Part shown: positions 1 through 6,628 of the stretch, piece after piece
Numbering within the stretch: the first letter of the stretch is position 1
How the letters are laid out: each line of letters opens with the position of its first letter
Assembly (NCBI RefSeq): GCF_946482535.1
Contig: NZ_CAMLRU010000086.1
Location: forward strand, 1-10,735
Reading direction: 5' to 3'
Source: an uncultured Flavobacterium sp.
GTDB lineage: Bacteria; Bacteroidota; Bacteroidia; Flavobacteriales; Flavobacteriaceae
DNA: 10,735 nt
The notes under the pieces: model-generated
What the model was told of the DNA's origin: nothing
What the model saw: the letters and a program-made list of their open reading frames with translations, nothing else
Databases searched by the model: none
Translations under genes and position numbers: made by a program

Positions 1-1
1 C

Positions 2-49
2 ATTATTGATAATCCCAAAAAATGGATTGATAATGAATTTGGTAAATGA
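2..49 (+). CDS. C-terminal end of a probable REP-associated (IS200-like/Y1) transposase, partial
   Basis: Only the last 15 codons and the TGA stop (47-49) are inside the window; the frame is open to the left edge. The tail reads IIDNPKKWIDNEFGK. As I recall the family, REP-associated tyrosine transposases (RAYTs) of Bacteroidota and cyanobacteria often end in a motif of the form Y-I-x-x-N-P-x-x-W-x-x-D-x-F, and this tail fits it (NP, W and the acidic/F positions). The call gains weight from the perfect GC-rich palindrome 30 bp downstream, because RAYT genes are usually flanked by the REP hairpins they act on. The catalytic HUH and Tyr motifs lie outside the window, so family membership is inferred from a very short stretch. 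Confidence 0.5.
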   Translation: MIDNPKKWIDNEFGK

Positions 50-78
50 TATATTGTGTTTGTATATTAAACCCCGTA

Positions 79-100
79 GAGACGCGATGCATCGCGTCTC
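79..100. repeat. REP-like perfect palindrome, 22 bp
   Basis: The arms GAGACGCGATG (79-89) and CATCGCGTCTC (90-100) are exact reverse complements with no loop. The element is GC-rich in strongly AT-rich surroundings and is preceded by CCCGTA. Palindromes of the GTAGAGACGCG...CGCGTCTC type occur as dispersed repeats in many bacterial genomes. It has no U-tract, so it is not a good intrinsic terminator. Its position just behind the transposase fragment suggests a REP element mobilised by that enzyme. Confidence 0.7.
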
Positions 101-197
101 AACATTAAAAAACCCAATAAAAAAACCGGAAATGTGAAAATTATATAAAAGATTGTGGTAATTGTGCAACAAATTATAGGGGACAAATGCCCAAATT

Positions 198-331
198 TGT
201 AACAGCATAACAGCCTGTTATCGAGTCAAGAGAAGAATGTAATCACCAAAAGCCCAATTGGTCCTAACCGATAACAGCAGTGCTTTGACATAAAAAGGAA
301 AACCGTCATGAGGGATCATGGCGGTTTTTTT
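198..331 (+). ncRNA. Candidate structured small RNA ending in an intrinsic terminator
   Basis: No protein frame is convincing between 50 and 358. On the plus strand nested pairings are possible: 198-207 with 281-290 (8 of 10 pairs), CTGTTATCG (215-223) with CGATAACAG (269-277, 9 perfect pairs), and ACCAA (245-249) with TTGGT (258-262) as the terminal hairpin. An asymmetric internal loop of about 21 and 6 nt separates the last two. The intrinsic terminator at 299-331 follows directly. A possible -7 box, CAAATTTG (192-199, one mismatch to TAnnTTTG), would start the transcript near 203-206. A long hairpin with a central bubble resembles 6S RNA in outline; a flavobacterial 6S is one hypothesis, not shown. 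The stretch could also be a leader or plain intergenic DNA. Confidence 0.3.
299..331. terminator. Strong intrinsic terminator, bidirectional
   Basis: A 13-bp stem (299-311 with 316-328, one G-T wobble) closes a GGGA loop and is followed on the plus strand by a run of seven T (325-331). On the minus strand the same hairpin is followed by TTTTCCTTTTT, so it can also end the psuK-psuG transcript, whose last stop codon lies 28 bp away. On the plus strand it would end transcripts coming from the left, including the candidate RNA. It is nearly identical to the terminator at 2861-2892. Confidence 0.85.
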
Positions 332-358
332 ATGGGTGATATGAATATCGTTAGGTAT

Positions 359-1273
359 TTATTGGTGCAATGCTACTGCAATTTCCGAAGCTACTCGGGC
401 ATTGTTTTTAATCAAGGCGATATTGGCTTCTAAACTCTCTCCGTTTGTATGAGACGCTATGTGTTGCAATATAAAAGGAGTAACCGCTTTGCCTTTAATT
501 TGTTGTTCGTCTGCGGCTGCCAAAGCAATTGATATGTGCTCCTCAATCACTGCGGGATCCATTTCAAAAGCGGCCGGAATGGGGTTGGCAATTAAAACCG
601 AACCGTTGAGGCCTAAGCCCCATTTGGCAGACAGGAGTTGGGCCATAGCTTCCGGAGTATCTAATCGCAAGGGAGAACGAAAGCCGCTTTTAGAAGAATA
701 AAAACTGGGAAATTCGTCTTGCCCATAGGTCACCACCGGCACCCCTAAAGTTTCGAGATATTCCAAGGTCAATCCAATATCCAAAATCGATTTCACCCCT
801 GCAGCCACCACCGCCACATTGGTATGGGCCATTTCGGTTAAGTCGGCAGAAATGTCCATGGTGGTTTCGGCTCCTCTATGCACGCCGCCGGTACCGCCGG
901 TAGCAAAAATTTTAATCCCTGCCATGGCTGCAATTCTCATCGTTGCCGCTACTGTTGTGGCACCGGGTAATTGATTGGCAATGACATAAGGCATATCTCG
1001 CAAGCTGACTTTCCAAACGTCTTTGGTTTGCCCGAAATAATCAATATCGTCACTCGACAGCCCTACCAAACATTTACCGTCTTTGATGGCGATTGTGGCC
1101 GGAATTGCCCCTGCTTTTCTGACCTCTTCCTCGACCAACTTGGCGGTAATTGCATTTTGAGGCCAAGGCATGCCGTGAGAGATAATCGTGGATTCTAAAG
1201 CCACTATTGGTAAATTATTGTCTAGCGCTTGTTGTACTTCCGGAAGTATTTGGATAAAATTTTGGTTAATCAT
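359..1273 (-). CDS. psuG: Pseudouridine-5'-phosphate glycosidase
   Basis: A 304-residue cytosolic enzyme of the PsuG (indigoidine synthase A-like) family, full length for the family. It cleaves the C-C glycosidic bond of pseudouridine 5'-phosphate to uracil and ribose 5-phosphate, a reversible Mn-dependent reaction. Family signatures visible: ALESTIISHG (residues 25-34, with Glu27), VWKVSLRD (Lys88), FATGGTGGVHRGAE (123-136) followed by the metal-region aspartates of TMDISADL (Asp140, Asp144), and VAAGVKSILDI with Lys161, which by position corresponds to the Schiff-base lysine of E. coli PsuG. The start ATG overlaps the end of the upstream kinase gene by 8 nt (CCATGATTAA), suggesting translational coupling. 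The gene order kinase then glycosidase fits an operon that salvages pseudouridine from RNA turnover. No transporter is seen nearby. Confidence 0.95.
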   Translation of the reverse strand: MINQNFIQILPEVQQALDNNLPIVALESTIISHGMPWPQNAITAKLVEEEVRKAGAIPATIAIKDGKCLVGLSSDDIDYFGQTKDVWKVSLRDMPYVIANQLPGATTVAATMRIAAMAGIKIFATGGTGGVHRGAETTMDISADLTEMAHTNVAVVAAGVKSILDIGLTLEYLETLGVPVVTYGQDEFPSFYSSKSGFRSPLRLDTPEAMAQLLSAKWGLGLNGSVLIANPIPAAFEMDPAVIEEHISIALAAADEQQIKGKAVTPFILQHIASHTNGESLEANIALIKNNARVASEIAVALHQ

Positions 1274-2192
1274 GGTAATAAGTATGCTTTAATTGGTATA
1301 ATTTTTCTTTATTGAGCGTGCTGTCAACAGCCCCTTTGATTTGCAAAACGTTAAAAGCCAAGGCATGTCCTAATTGCAGACAAGTCTTATCAGCTTCCTG
1401 ATTACAATAACCAAAAACCCATCCGGCCAGGGCTGCATCGCCGGCACCCGTACTGTCGATGATGGTTAAGGCAGGTACGGTTACCGATAAAGAAGCTGTG
1501 GCTTGGTGCAGTTCAGAACCCTGACTACCTTTGCGCAACCAAACATTAGAAACGCCACGGTGCAGTAAACCCTCTAAGTGGGTTTTAGTATCGGTGGTTG
1601 CTATGTGATTGAGTTGGAGCAGTTCGTCTTCATTGGGTGTGATCATGAATACCCCGTTTAAATTCAAATCCGTCAGTTTCGATGCTTTGGGTACCGATAC
1701 CGGTTCGATAATGAGCTTTTTATGGTGGGCATTGGCAAAATTAATCAGCCATTGTATGGTTGGAGCCGCCAAATTGGTATCGATTAAAATCAAATCAAAT
1801 TGACTCAAGTAAGCAACTTTGGATTCTAATAGAGGAATGGTTAAATAAAGCGGACTGATATCTTGGCAAACGGCCACAAAAAGACTGCCGTCGGGGTTGA
1901 GTACCGAAACATATTTTCCGGTAGAAGCTTCTACCCTAACCGACTCACTGAGGTCGATTCCCTTCTCGGTAAGAGCGGCTGTGATGTAAGCGCCATCGGC
2001 ATCATTCCCCAAGGCAGTGAGCAGTGACACCTTAACTTCAAGTAACGCCAGATGCTGTACTATATTGCTCATTACCCCACCAATGGCGGTAGTTTTTTGA
2101 GCCGGATTGGAAGAAGCAGCCACCGTTTGATGGTCGCAGAAATACAACTCATCTACCAAAGTAGCACCAATACACAAAATAGATTTTGACAT
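1266..2192 (-). CDS. psuK: PfkB-family carbohydrate kinase, probable pseudouridine kinase
   Basis: A 308-residue ribokinase-fold (PfkB) kinase. Family marks are the N-terminal strand SILCIGATLVDE, the substrate-side di-glycine in AIGGVMSN (residues 36-43), TPNEDEL (185-191), and the C-terminal signature DSTGAGDAALAG (246-257), in which GAGD forms the anion hole and Asp252 is the catalytic base. PfkB motifs alone do not give the substrate. Pseudouridine is inferred from the 8-nt overlap with psuG, with which it would convert pseudouridine and ATP to the 5'-phosphate that PsuG cleaves. An in-frame ATG at 2222 would add ten residues (MQNNFIYICF), but the PfkB fold starts at MSKSILCIG, and a TATATTTG box lies just before the chosen ATG, so I prefer 2192. 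E. coli PsuK is of similar length. Confidence 0.88.
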   Translation of the reverse strand: MSKSILCIGATLVDELYFCDHQTVAASSNPAQKTTAIGGVMSNIVQHLALLEVKVSLLTALGNDADGAYITAALTEKGIDLSESVRVEASTGKYVSVLNPDGSLFVAVCQDISPLYLTIPLLESKVAYLSQFDLILIDTNLAAPTIQWLINFANAHHKKLIIEPVSVPKASKLTDLNLNGVFMITPNEDELLQLNHIATTDTKTHLEGLLHRGVSNVWLRKGSQGSELHQATASLSVTVPALTIIDSTGAGDAALAGWVFGYCNQEADKTCLQLGHALAFNVLQIKGAVDSTLNKEKLYQLKHTYYHD

Positions 2193-2196
2193 AAAA

Positions 2197-2204
2197 CAAA
2201 TATA
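2197..2204 (-). promoter_or_regulatory. Putative -7 promoter box of the psuK-psuG operon
   Basis: TATATTTG on the minus strand fits the Bacteroidota TAnnTTTG consensus. It ends 4 nt before the ATG at 2192, so the transcript would start at or next to the start codon, giving a leaderless or nearly leaderless mRNA. No TTTG (-33 box) is seen at normal spacing, so the promoter is uncertain. Confidence 0.4.
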
Positions 2205-2262
2205 GATAAAATTGTTTTGCATTTCTTAATCTAGGTTAAGGGCAAACCGCCAACACCCATCC

Positions 2263-2270
2263 TACCTTTG
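2263..2270 (+). promoter_or_regulatory. Putative -7 promoter box of the YceI gene
   Basis: TACCTTTG is an exact match to TAnnTTTG and lies 38 bp before the ATG at 2309, giving a leader of roughly 34 nt that ends in an A-rich stretch (ACAAAAAAA) rather than a Shine-Dalgarno site, as is common in this phylum. No clear TTTG is found at -33. The box sits in the short divergent region shared with psuK. Confidence 0.6.
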
Positions 2271-2308
2271 TGCTGTGAAAATAACAATAACTCATAAATA
2301 CAAAAAAA

Positions 2309-2839
2309 ATGGCAAAAGCAACCTGGGCAATTGACCCAACCCACTCAGAAATAGGATTTAAAGTAAAACACATGATGTTTACTAATGTATCGGGAAAATT
2401 CAATTCATTTGAGTCCGATATTCAAAACGAAGAAGACCGGTTTGAAACTTCAACCATCAACTTCTCGGCTGATGTTAATTCAATCAATACCGGAAATGAG
2501 GACCGCGACAATCACTTGAGAAGTGGGGATTTTTTTGACGTAGAAAACTATGGAAAATTGAGATTCAAAAGTACTTCTGTTACGAAAATAAACGAAGGCG
2601 AATACAAAATTAATGGTGATTTGACCATCAAAGACGTGACGAAGAATATCACTTTGGAGGCGGAATACAGCGGTTTGATGAAAGATCCTTGGGGTAATAC
2701 TAAAATCGGGCTTTCCTTGAATGGTAAAATCAACCGAAAAGAATTTGGATTAACTTGGAATGCCGCTTTAGAAACCGGTGGTGTTTTAGTAGGCGAAGAC
2801 ATTAAATTGATTGCCGAAGTACAATTTGCAAAACAATAA
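2309..2839 (+). CDS. YceI family protein, cytoplasmic form
   Basis: A 176-residue protein of the YceI-like lipocalin-type beta-barrel family, typical length for the domain alone. Family features: the N-terminal AKATWAIDPTHSEIGFKVKHMM, the central DRDNHLRSGDFFDVENYG (about 65-82) and the C-terminal INRKEFGLTWNAALETGG (141-158) with LVGEDIKL. Known members bind polyisoprenoid lipids such as an octaprenyl chain in the barrel; the cellular role is not settled and has been linked to quinone or stress physiology. Unlike E. coli YceI there is no signal peptide, so a cytosolic location is expected. It is transcribed alone: its own -7 box upstream and an intrinsic terminator 21 bp after the stop. The divergent psuK gene shares the promoter region, but no functional link is evident. 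Confidence 0.94.
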   Translation: MAKATWAIDPTHSEIGFKVKHMMFTNVSGKFNSFESDIQNEEDRFETSTINFSADVNSINTGNEDRDNHLRSGDFFDVENYGKLRFKSTSVTKINEGEYKINGDLTIKDVTKNITLEAEYSGLMKDPWGNTKIGLSLNGKINRKEFGLTWNAALETGGVLVGEDIKLIAEVQFAKQ

Positions 2840-2860
2840 CTACCCGAGATACTAAAGATT

Positions 2861-2892
2861 AAACCATCATGAGGAATCATGGCGGTTTTTTT
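2861..2892 (+). terminator. Intrinsic terminator of the YceI gene
   Basis: The stem pairs 2861-2872 with 2877-2888 around a GGAA (GNRA-type) loop, with one A-C mismatch and one G-T wobble, followed by seven T (2886-2892). Aligned with 299-331 it differs at only two of about 36 positions, and the right arm plus T-run plus ATGG is identical, so the two belong to one repeated terminator family. Confidence 0.85.
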
Positions 2893-3014
2893 ATGGCGGA
2901 TGTTTTGGCATAACTAGTGTTTATATGACTAATGCTAATGTTATTTTGGGAGCCTGTTGGGTATTGTTTACCAAAAGTCAACCTGTCTTTCAAACAACCT
3001 TTTAGGCTTTTGAG

Positions 3015-3022
3015 TATTTTTG
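3015..3022 (+). promoter_or_regulatory. Putative -7 promoter box of the T9SS cargo gene
   Basis: TATTTTTG matches TAnnTTTG and lies 26 bp before the ATG at 3049. The only nearby -33 candidate is a TTTC at 2988-2991, with a 23-bp spacer, so the upstream element is weak. The position supports the start at 3049 over an in-frame ATG at 2932, which lies upstream of this promoter. Confidence 0.5.
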
Positions 3023-3048
3023 AAACATCAATCATCAAGAATAAAATC

Positions 3049-4593
3049 ATGAAAAAGAATTACATACTCACCCTTACCTTTTTATTGTCATTGGGATTGC
3101 ATGCGCAAACATTTGAATGGTTACGCACACCAAATATTACCTTCAATATGAATCCGGCCATGATAAGTTATCCGACGGCTTCCGACCATTTAGGGAATAC
3201 ATACCTCTGCGGATTTAAAGATAATGCGACACCTTACACCGATATTTTTGGCAATTTGGCTTTGTATAAATATGATGCTGTCGGCACTTTGGTTTCTACC
3301 AAAAATATCACAGGGAATGTACATGCTTATAAATTGGTCACAGACAATGCCGGTAATCTTTATATGGCTGTAAGCTATTTGACTAACATTACTATCGGTA
3401 ATTTTAATTTGACCACCAATTTGCAAAATGTTCATCCGCTGTTGTTAAAATTCAATGCTAATGGCGAACTGCAATGGCACAAGGTCATTCCCGGAGATTT
3501 CACCCAGCATTTTAATGCGATTGCTATTGATAGCCAACAAAATGTTTTTATCGGATATGATGACTATCAAAATTCCTTTATAGAAAAACTGGACGGCAAT
3601 GGGAATACCCTTCAAGTAATTACGCAAAGCAATGTAAAACTGATTAGCGCCGTAAGCATTGATACCGAAGGCAATATTTATGCGGCAGGTTCCTGTGCCG
3701 AAACCAATGCTTTATACAATGGAACAGCAATGCCCGCTCCTTTTTTGTACAATACCTATGTAGTGAAATACAACCCAAGCGGACAAATGCAATGGATGCA
3801 TTATGTAGAAGATGTTACTTGTCCGGAACCCATGGTTTTGGCTCGCACTCCGGAGGAAGTATATTTCAGTTCGGCGCTGTATGGCAATTTCTCCATTGTC
3901 GGTACTCCTACTGAAGGCCCAACGAACAATACTGATTTCTTTTTGGCTAAATTAAATACAAGCGGATTAGTACAATGGATTAGAGAAGTTCCCGGTAGCG
4001 GCAATGTATCACTTGGCCATAGAAACTTCTTGGCTTTAGACCAACAGGGCAATATTTATGTAGCTGCCAATACTCAAGGGACTATTCAATGGAATGCCAA
4101 TGTGAGTTCCCAAACCCAAACCGGTTTCAGCAACGATGCACTGATTTTAAAATATTCTCCGCAAGGAACGGTACTTTGGGCCAAAACTGCCGGTGGCCAT
4201 TCGGAAGATCGAACTGACGGCATTACCGTATTGAATGACGGAAGCGTATTGGTTTCGGGCATGGCCAATAATGTGGTTAGCTTTGACGGTTGGCAAGCGG
4301 GAACAACTAATTTTCAATATTATCCTTTTTTGGCCAAACTTACCCAAACTACTTTAGAAGTGCCGGAAAATGAATTGATTTCGGCATTGGTTTATCCCAA
4401 TCCGTCTAAAGATTTTATAACGTTGACAACTGATGGTTATCGCGGACAAGCCACTTTATATTCTTTATGGGGACAAAAATTGAAAACTTTTGCCATTGAG
4501 TCAAATGAAACGCAACTCAATCTGAGCGAACTGGCCAACGGGACTTATTTGCTGGAATTCAATCAGCAAACCATCAAAATAATCAAGGATTAA
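3049..4593 (+). CDS. Secreted beta-propeller-like protein with T9SS type A sorting domain
   Basis: A 514-residue exported protein of unknown substrate. Residues 1-20 (MKKNYILTLTFLLSLGLHAQ) form a Sec signal peptide with probable cleavage after HAQ. The middle holds repeated units of the pattern F-x-x-K-x-x-x-x-G-x-x-x-W followed by D-x-x-G-N-I-Y-V, for example FLAKLNTSGLVQW, LALDQQGNIYVAA, LILKYSPQGTVLWAKTAGG. These resemble SBBP or delta-60 type beta-propeller repeats; I count about six or seven. Residues from about 445 to the end (VYPNPSKDF ... YSLWGQKLKTF ... LSELANGTYLLEF) are a typical type IX secretion C-terminal sorting domain, so it should pass the outer membrane and be surface-attached or released. 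The longer frame from 2932 would bury the signal peptide, hence start 3049. It appears monocistronic. Confidence 0.9.
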   Translation: MKKNYILTLTFLLSLGLHAQTFEWLRTPNITFNMNPAMISYPTASDHLGNTYLCGFKDNATPYTDIFGNLALYKYDAVGTLVSTKNITGNVHAYKLVTDNAGNLYMAVSYLTNITIGNFNLTTNLQNVHPLLLKFNANGELQWHKVIPGDFTQHFNAIAIDSQQNVFIGYDDYQNSFIEKLDGNGNTLQVITQSNVKLISAVSIDTEGNIYAAGSCAETNALYNGTAMPAPFLYNTYVVKYNPSGQMQWMHYVEDVTCPEPMVLARTPEEVYFSSALYGNFSIVGTPTEGPTNNTDFFLAKLNTSGLVQWIREVPGSGNVSLGHRNFLALDQQGNIYVAANTQGTIQWNANVSSQTQTGFSNDALILKYSPQGTVLWAKTAGGHSEDRTDGITVLNDGSVLVSGMANNVVSFDGWQAGTTNFQYYPFLAKLTQTTLEVPENELISALVYPNPSKDFITLTTDGYRGQATLYSLWGQKLKTFAIESNETQLNLSELANGTYLLEFNQQTIKIIKD

Positions 4594-4602
4594 TTGGCTC
4601 AT

Positions 4603-4616
4603 ATGACAATTGTCAT
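4603..4616. promoter_or_regulatory. CRP/FNR-type operator candidate upstream of hemN
   Basis: ATGACAATTGTCAT is a perfect 14-bp palindrome with the geometry of CRP/FNR-superfamily sites (5-bp half-sites ATGAC and GTCAT, 4-bp spacer, as in TTGAT-N4-ATCAA of FNR). Its centre (4609.5) lies about 41 bp before the start predicted from the -7 box at 4639-4646, the usual place for a class II activator. The regulator is not in the window. A short T-run follows, so a weak terminator role for the upstream gene is a less likely alternative. Confidence 0.6.
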
Positions 4617-4638
4617 TTTTATTGAAAAAAACACCTAC

Positions 4639-4646
4639 TATTTTTG
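4639..4646 (+). promoter_or_regulatory. Putative -7 promoter box of hemN
   Basis: TATTTTTG matches TAnnTTTG, with an expected start near 4650 and a leader of about 15 nt before the ATG at 4665. There is no TTTG at -33, which fits a promoter that depends on an activator bound at the palindrome 4603-4616. Confidence 0.6.
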
Positions 4647-4664
4647 TCCTTGTAAAATAGTAGT

Positions 4665-6029
4665 ATGTCCGTTTCTTTAGTCCAAAAATATAATGTTCCC
4701 GGTCCGAGATACACCAGTTATCCGACCGTTCCTTATTGGAACGAAACTTCATTTTCCGCTAATGAATGGCAGGAAACTTTTATTCGAAGTTTTAAAGAAA
4801 GTAATGCTACTGAAGGCGTCAGTTTGTATATTCACCTGCCTTTTTGCGAAAGTTTGTGTACGTTTTGCGGATGTCATAAGAGAATCACCAAGCGCCATGA
4901 AGTGGAGCACCCTTATATAGAAGCGGTTTTAAAAGAATGGCAATTGTATTGTGATTTATTTCCGGCCAAACCCATTATTAAAGAAATCCATTTGGGCGGC
5001 GGCACACCCACCTTTTTTTCCCCGGAACATTTAGAGAAACTCATTACCGGTATTCTCAGCCGAGCCGAAAAAGCAGCCGAATATGAATTTAGCTTTGAAG
5101 GCCATCCTAACAATACCACTCGCCTGCATTTGCAAACCTTGTATGATTTAGGTTTTAGAAGGGTGAGTTTTGGTGTGCAGGATTATAGTGAGAAAGTACA
5201 AACGGCTATCCATCGCATCCAACCTTTTCACAATGTGGCTAAAGTTACTTTTTGGGCCAAAGAAATTGGTTACACTTCCATTTCACACGATTTGGTTTTT
5301 GGGTTGCCATTTCAAACTTTAGAGAATGTCATTGATACTATTGAAAAAACCAATTCGCTTTCCCCTAACCGATTGGCCTTTTACAGTTATGCCCATGTGC
5401 CTTGGATTAAAGGCAACGGCCAACGTGGTTTTAAGGATGAAGACGTGCCTAAAGATGATGAAAAACGCAAGCTGTATGAAGTGGGAAAAGCCCTTTTGTC
5501 CCAAAAAGGTTATCACGAAATAGGCATGGATCACTTTGCTTTAGAAGATGATTCGATGTACCACGCTTTCAAAGCCGGAAAACTGCACCGCAACTTTATG
5601 GGCTATACGGCGTCTAAAACCCAGCTGATGATTGGCTTGGGTGTTTCGTCTATCAGTGACAGTTGGTATGCTTTTGCGCAAAACGAAAAAGAACTAGAAG
5701 CTTATTACGACCGTTTGGCCAACAATGAGTTACCGGTATATCGCGGTCATGTGTTGACCAAAGAAGATTTAATTATCCGACGTCATATTCTAAATTTAAT
5801 GTGCCAATTTATCACCTCATGGCAAGATGATGCGTTGTACTTTGATGAATTACCGGAAGTATTAGCACAGCTGCACGAAATGGAAACAGACGGTTTGCTG
5901 TATATAAAACCCAATAGTTTAGAAGTTACCGAAAAAGGCAAAGCCTTCGTTCGTAATATTTGTATGGCTTTCGACCTTCGACTAAAAAGAAAAACACCGC
6001 AAACCCAATTGTTTTCGATGACGGTTTAG
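4665..6029 (+). CDS. hemN: Oxygen-independent coproporphyrinogen III oxidase
   Basis: A 454-residue radical SAM enzyme that converts coproporphyrinogen III to protoporphyrinogen IX by two oxidative decarboxylations without O2, in the cytosol. The N-terminal GPRYTSYPTVPYW (13-25) is a hallmark of true HemN and argues against the haem chaperone HemW. The cluster motif CESLCTFCGC (residues 61-70) gives C-x3-C-x2-C-x-C, with Cys61, 65 and 68 as 4Fe-4S ligands and Cys70 the extra HemN cysteine. HLGGGTPTFF is the SAM-binding glycine motif, followed by VSFGVQDYSEKVQ and SHDLVFGLPFQT. The C-terminal region, including IGMDHFAL and NFMGYTASKTQLMIGLG, is of normal length. It appears to be its own transcription unit, with an FNR-like palindrome and a -7 box upstream, which suits a gene needed at low oxygen. 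The heptamer array begins at the base after its stop. Confidence 0.96.
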   Translation: MSVSLVQKYNVPGPRYTSYPTVPYWNETSFSANEWQETFIRSFKESNATEGVSLYIHLPFCESLCTFCGCHKRITKRHEVEHPYIEAVLKEWQLYCDLFPAKPIIKEIHLGGGTPTFFSPEHLEKLITGILSRAEKAAEYEFSFEGHPNNTTRLHLQTLYDLGFRRVSFGVQDYSEKVQTAIHRIQPFHNVAKVTFWAKEIGYTSISHDLVFGLPFQTLENVIDTIEKTNSLSPNRLAFYSYAHVPWIKGNGQRGFKDEDVPKDDEKRKLYEVGKALLSQKGYHEIGMDHFALEDDSMYHAFKAGKLHRNFMGYTASKTQLMIGLGVSSISDSWYAFAQNEKELEAYYDRLANNELPVYRGHVLTKEDLIIRRHILNLMCQFITSWQDDALYFDELPEVLAQLHEMETDGLLYIKPNSLEVTEKGKAFVRNICMAFDLRLKRKTPQTQLFSMTV

Positions 6030-6099
6030 TTGGTTGATGGTTGTTGGTTGATGGTTGATGGTTGATGGTTGTTGGTTGTTGGTTGATGGTTGTTGGTTG
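6030..6099. repeat. Tandem heptamer array, ten copies of WTGGTTG
   Basis: Ten uninterrupted 7-bp units, in order T,A,T,A,A,A,T,T,A,T at the first position of WTGGTTG; the other six bases are invariant. The plus strand of the array holds only G, T and a few A, with no C. It starts at the base after the hemN stop and ends 64 bp before the DinB-family start codon. Heptamer arrays of this kind change copy number by replication slippage. The effect here would be on spacing between the two genes, not on a reading frame. Confidence 0.95.
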
Positions 6100-6163
6100 T
6101 TATCTTATTTTCTTCCTCTGAATCATTTTTAGTATTTTAGCTAAGGTTAAAAATACGCAGAAC

Positions 6164-6628
6164 ATGAAACCAACAGAAATTGCCAGCAGATTCAGAGAAG
6201 TTATCCTAAACGGAACTTGGGTGGCCAATACCAATTTTAAAGCCCAGTTGGACAACACCGATTGGCAATTGGCAACCACCAAATTAGATTCTTTGAATAC
6301 CATTGCCGATTTGGCTCAACATATTCATTATTACATCCAAGGTTTGAACCAAGTCTTTCGAGGCGGAACGCTTGACATCAAAGACCGCTTTAGTTTTGAT
6401 TTTCCGCCAATTGAAAGTCAGCAAGATTGGGAGGCATTTTTGGCTAAATTTTGGAAAGATGCCGAAGCGTTTGCCACTTTAGTGGAACAACTGTCTGAAG
6501 CCCAACTTAAAAGCGCTTTTGTGGAAGAGAAATACGGAACTTATGAGCGTAACATTGAAGCCATGATTGAACACAGTTATTATCATTTGGGACAAATTAC
6601 ATTACTCAAAAAGAGGTTAACACGTTGA
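6164..6628 (+). CDS. DinB superfamily protein
   Basis: A 154-residue all-helical protein with the DinB/YfiT four-helix-bundle pattern: an N-terminal helix, a His-bearing second helix (TIADLAQHIHYYIQG, His53 and His55) and a last helix MIEHSYYHLGQITLLKK (His137, His141). In this superfamily three histidines, one from the second helix and two from the last as H-x3-H, bind a divalent metal; His53 or His55 with His137 and His141 fit. Many members are thiol-dependent transferases, while others have no known activity, so the substrate is open. There is no signal peptide. A TATTTTAG at 6133-6140 may be a weak -7 box, with the heptamer array directly upstream of it. It is 98 bp from the next gene, so an operon with the permease is uncertain. 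Confidence 0.8.
   Translation: MKPTEIASRFREVILNGTWVANTNFKAQLDNTDWQLATTKLDSLNTIADLAQHIHYYIQGLNQVFRGGTLDIKDRFSFDFPPIESQQDWEAFLAKFWKDAEAFATLVEQLSEAQLKSAFVEEKYGTYERNIEAMIEHSYYHLGQITLLKKRLTR

Noticed and set aside
101..300. tRNA gene in the gene-free left region
   Set aside because: No cloverleaf, T-arm consensus or CCA-type acceptor pairing could be found; the pairing seen is one long nested hairpin.
459..1198. Open frames on the plus strand opposite psuG
   Set aside because: They are short, have no recognisable motifs and lie fully antisense to a well-conserved enzyme gene; they look like by-products of its codon use.
2932..3048. In-frame ATG extending the T9SS cargo protein by 39 residues
   Set aside because: The extension would place residues before a clear signal peptide, and a -7 promoter box lies at 3015-3022, downstream of that ATG.
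4603..4620. ATGACAATTGTCAT plus T-run as intrinsic terminator of the T9SS cargo gene
   Set aside because: The palindrome has no loop and few GC pairs; its spacing to the hemN -7 box fits an operator better. A minor terminator effect cannot be excluded.
6030..6099. CRISPR-like array
   Set aside because: The units are 7 bp, directly abutting and without spacers; this is a simple tandem repeat.
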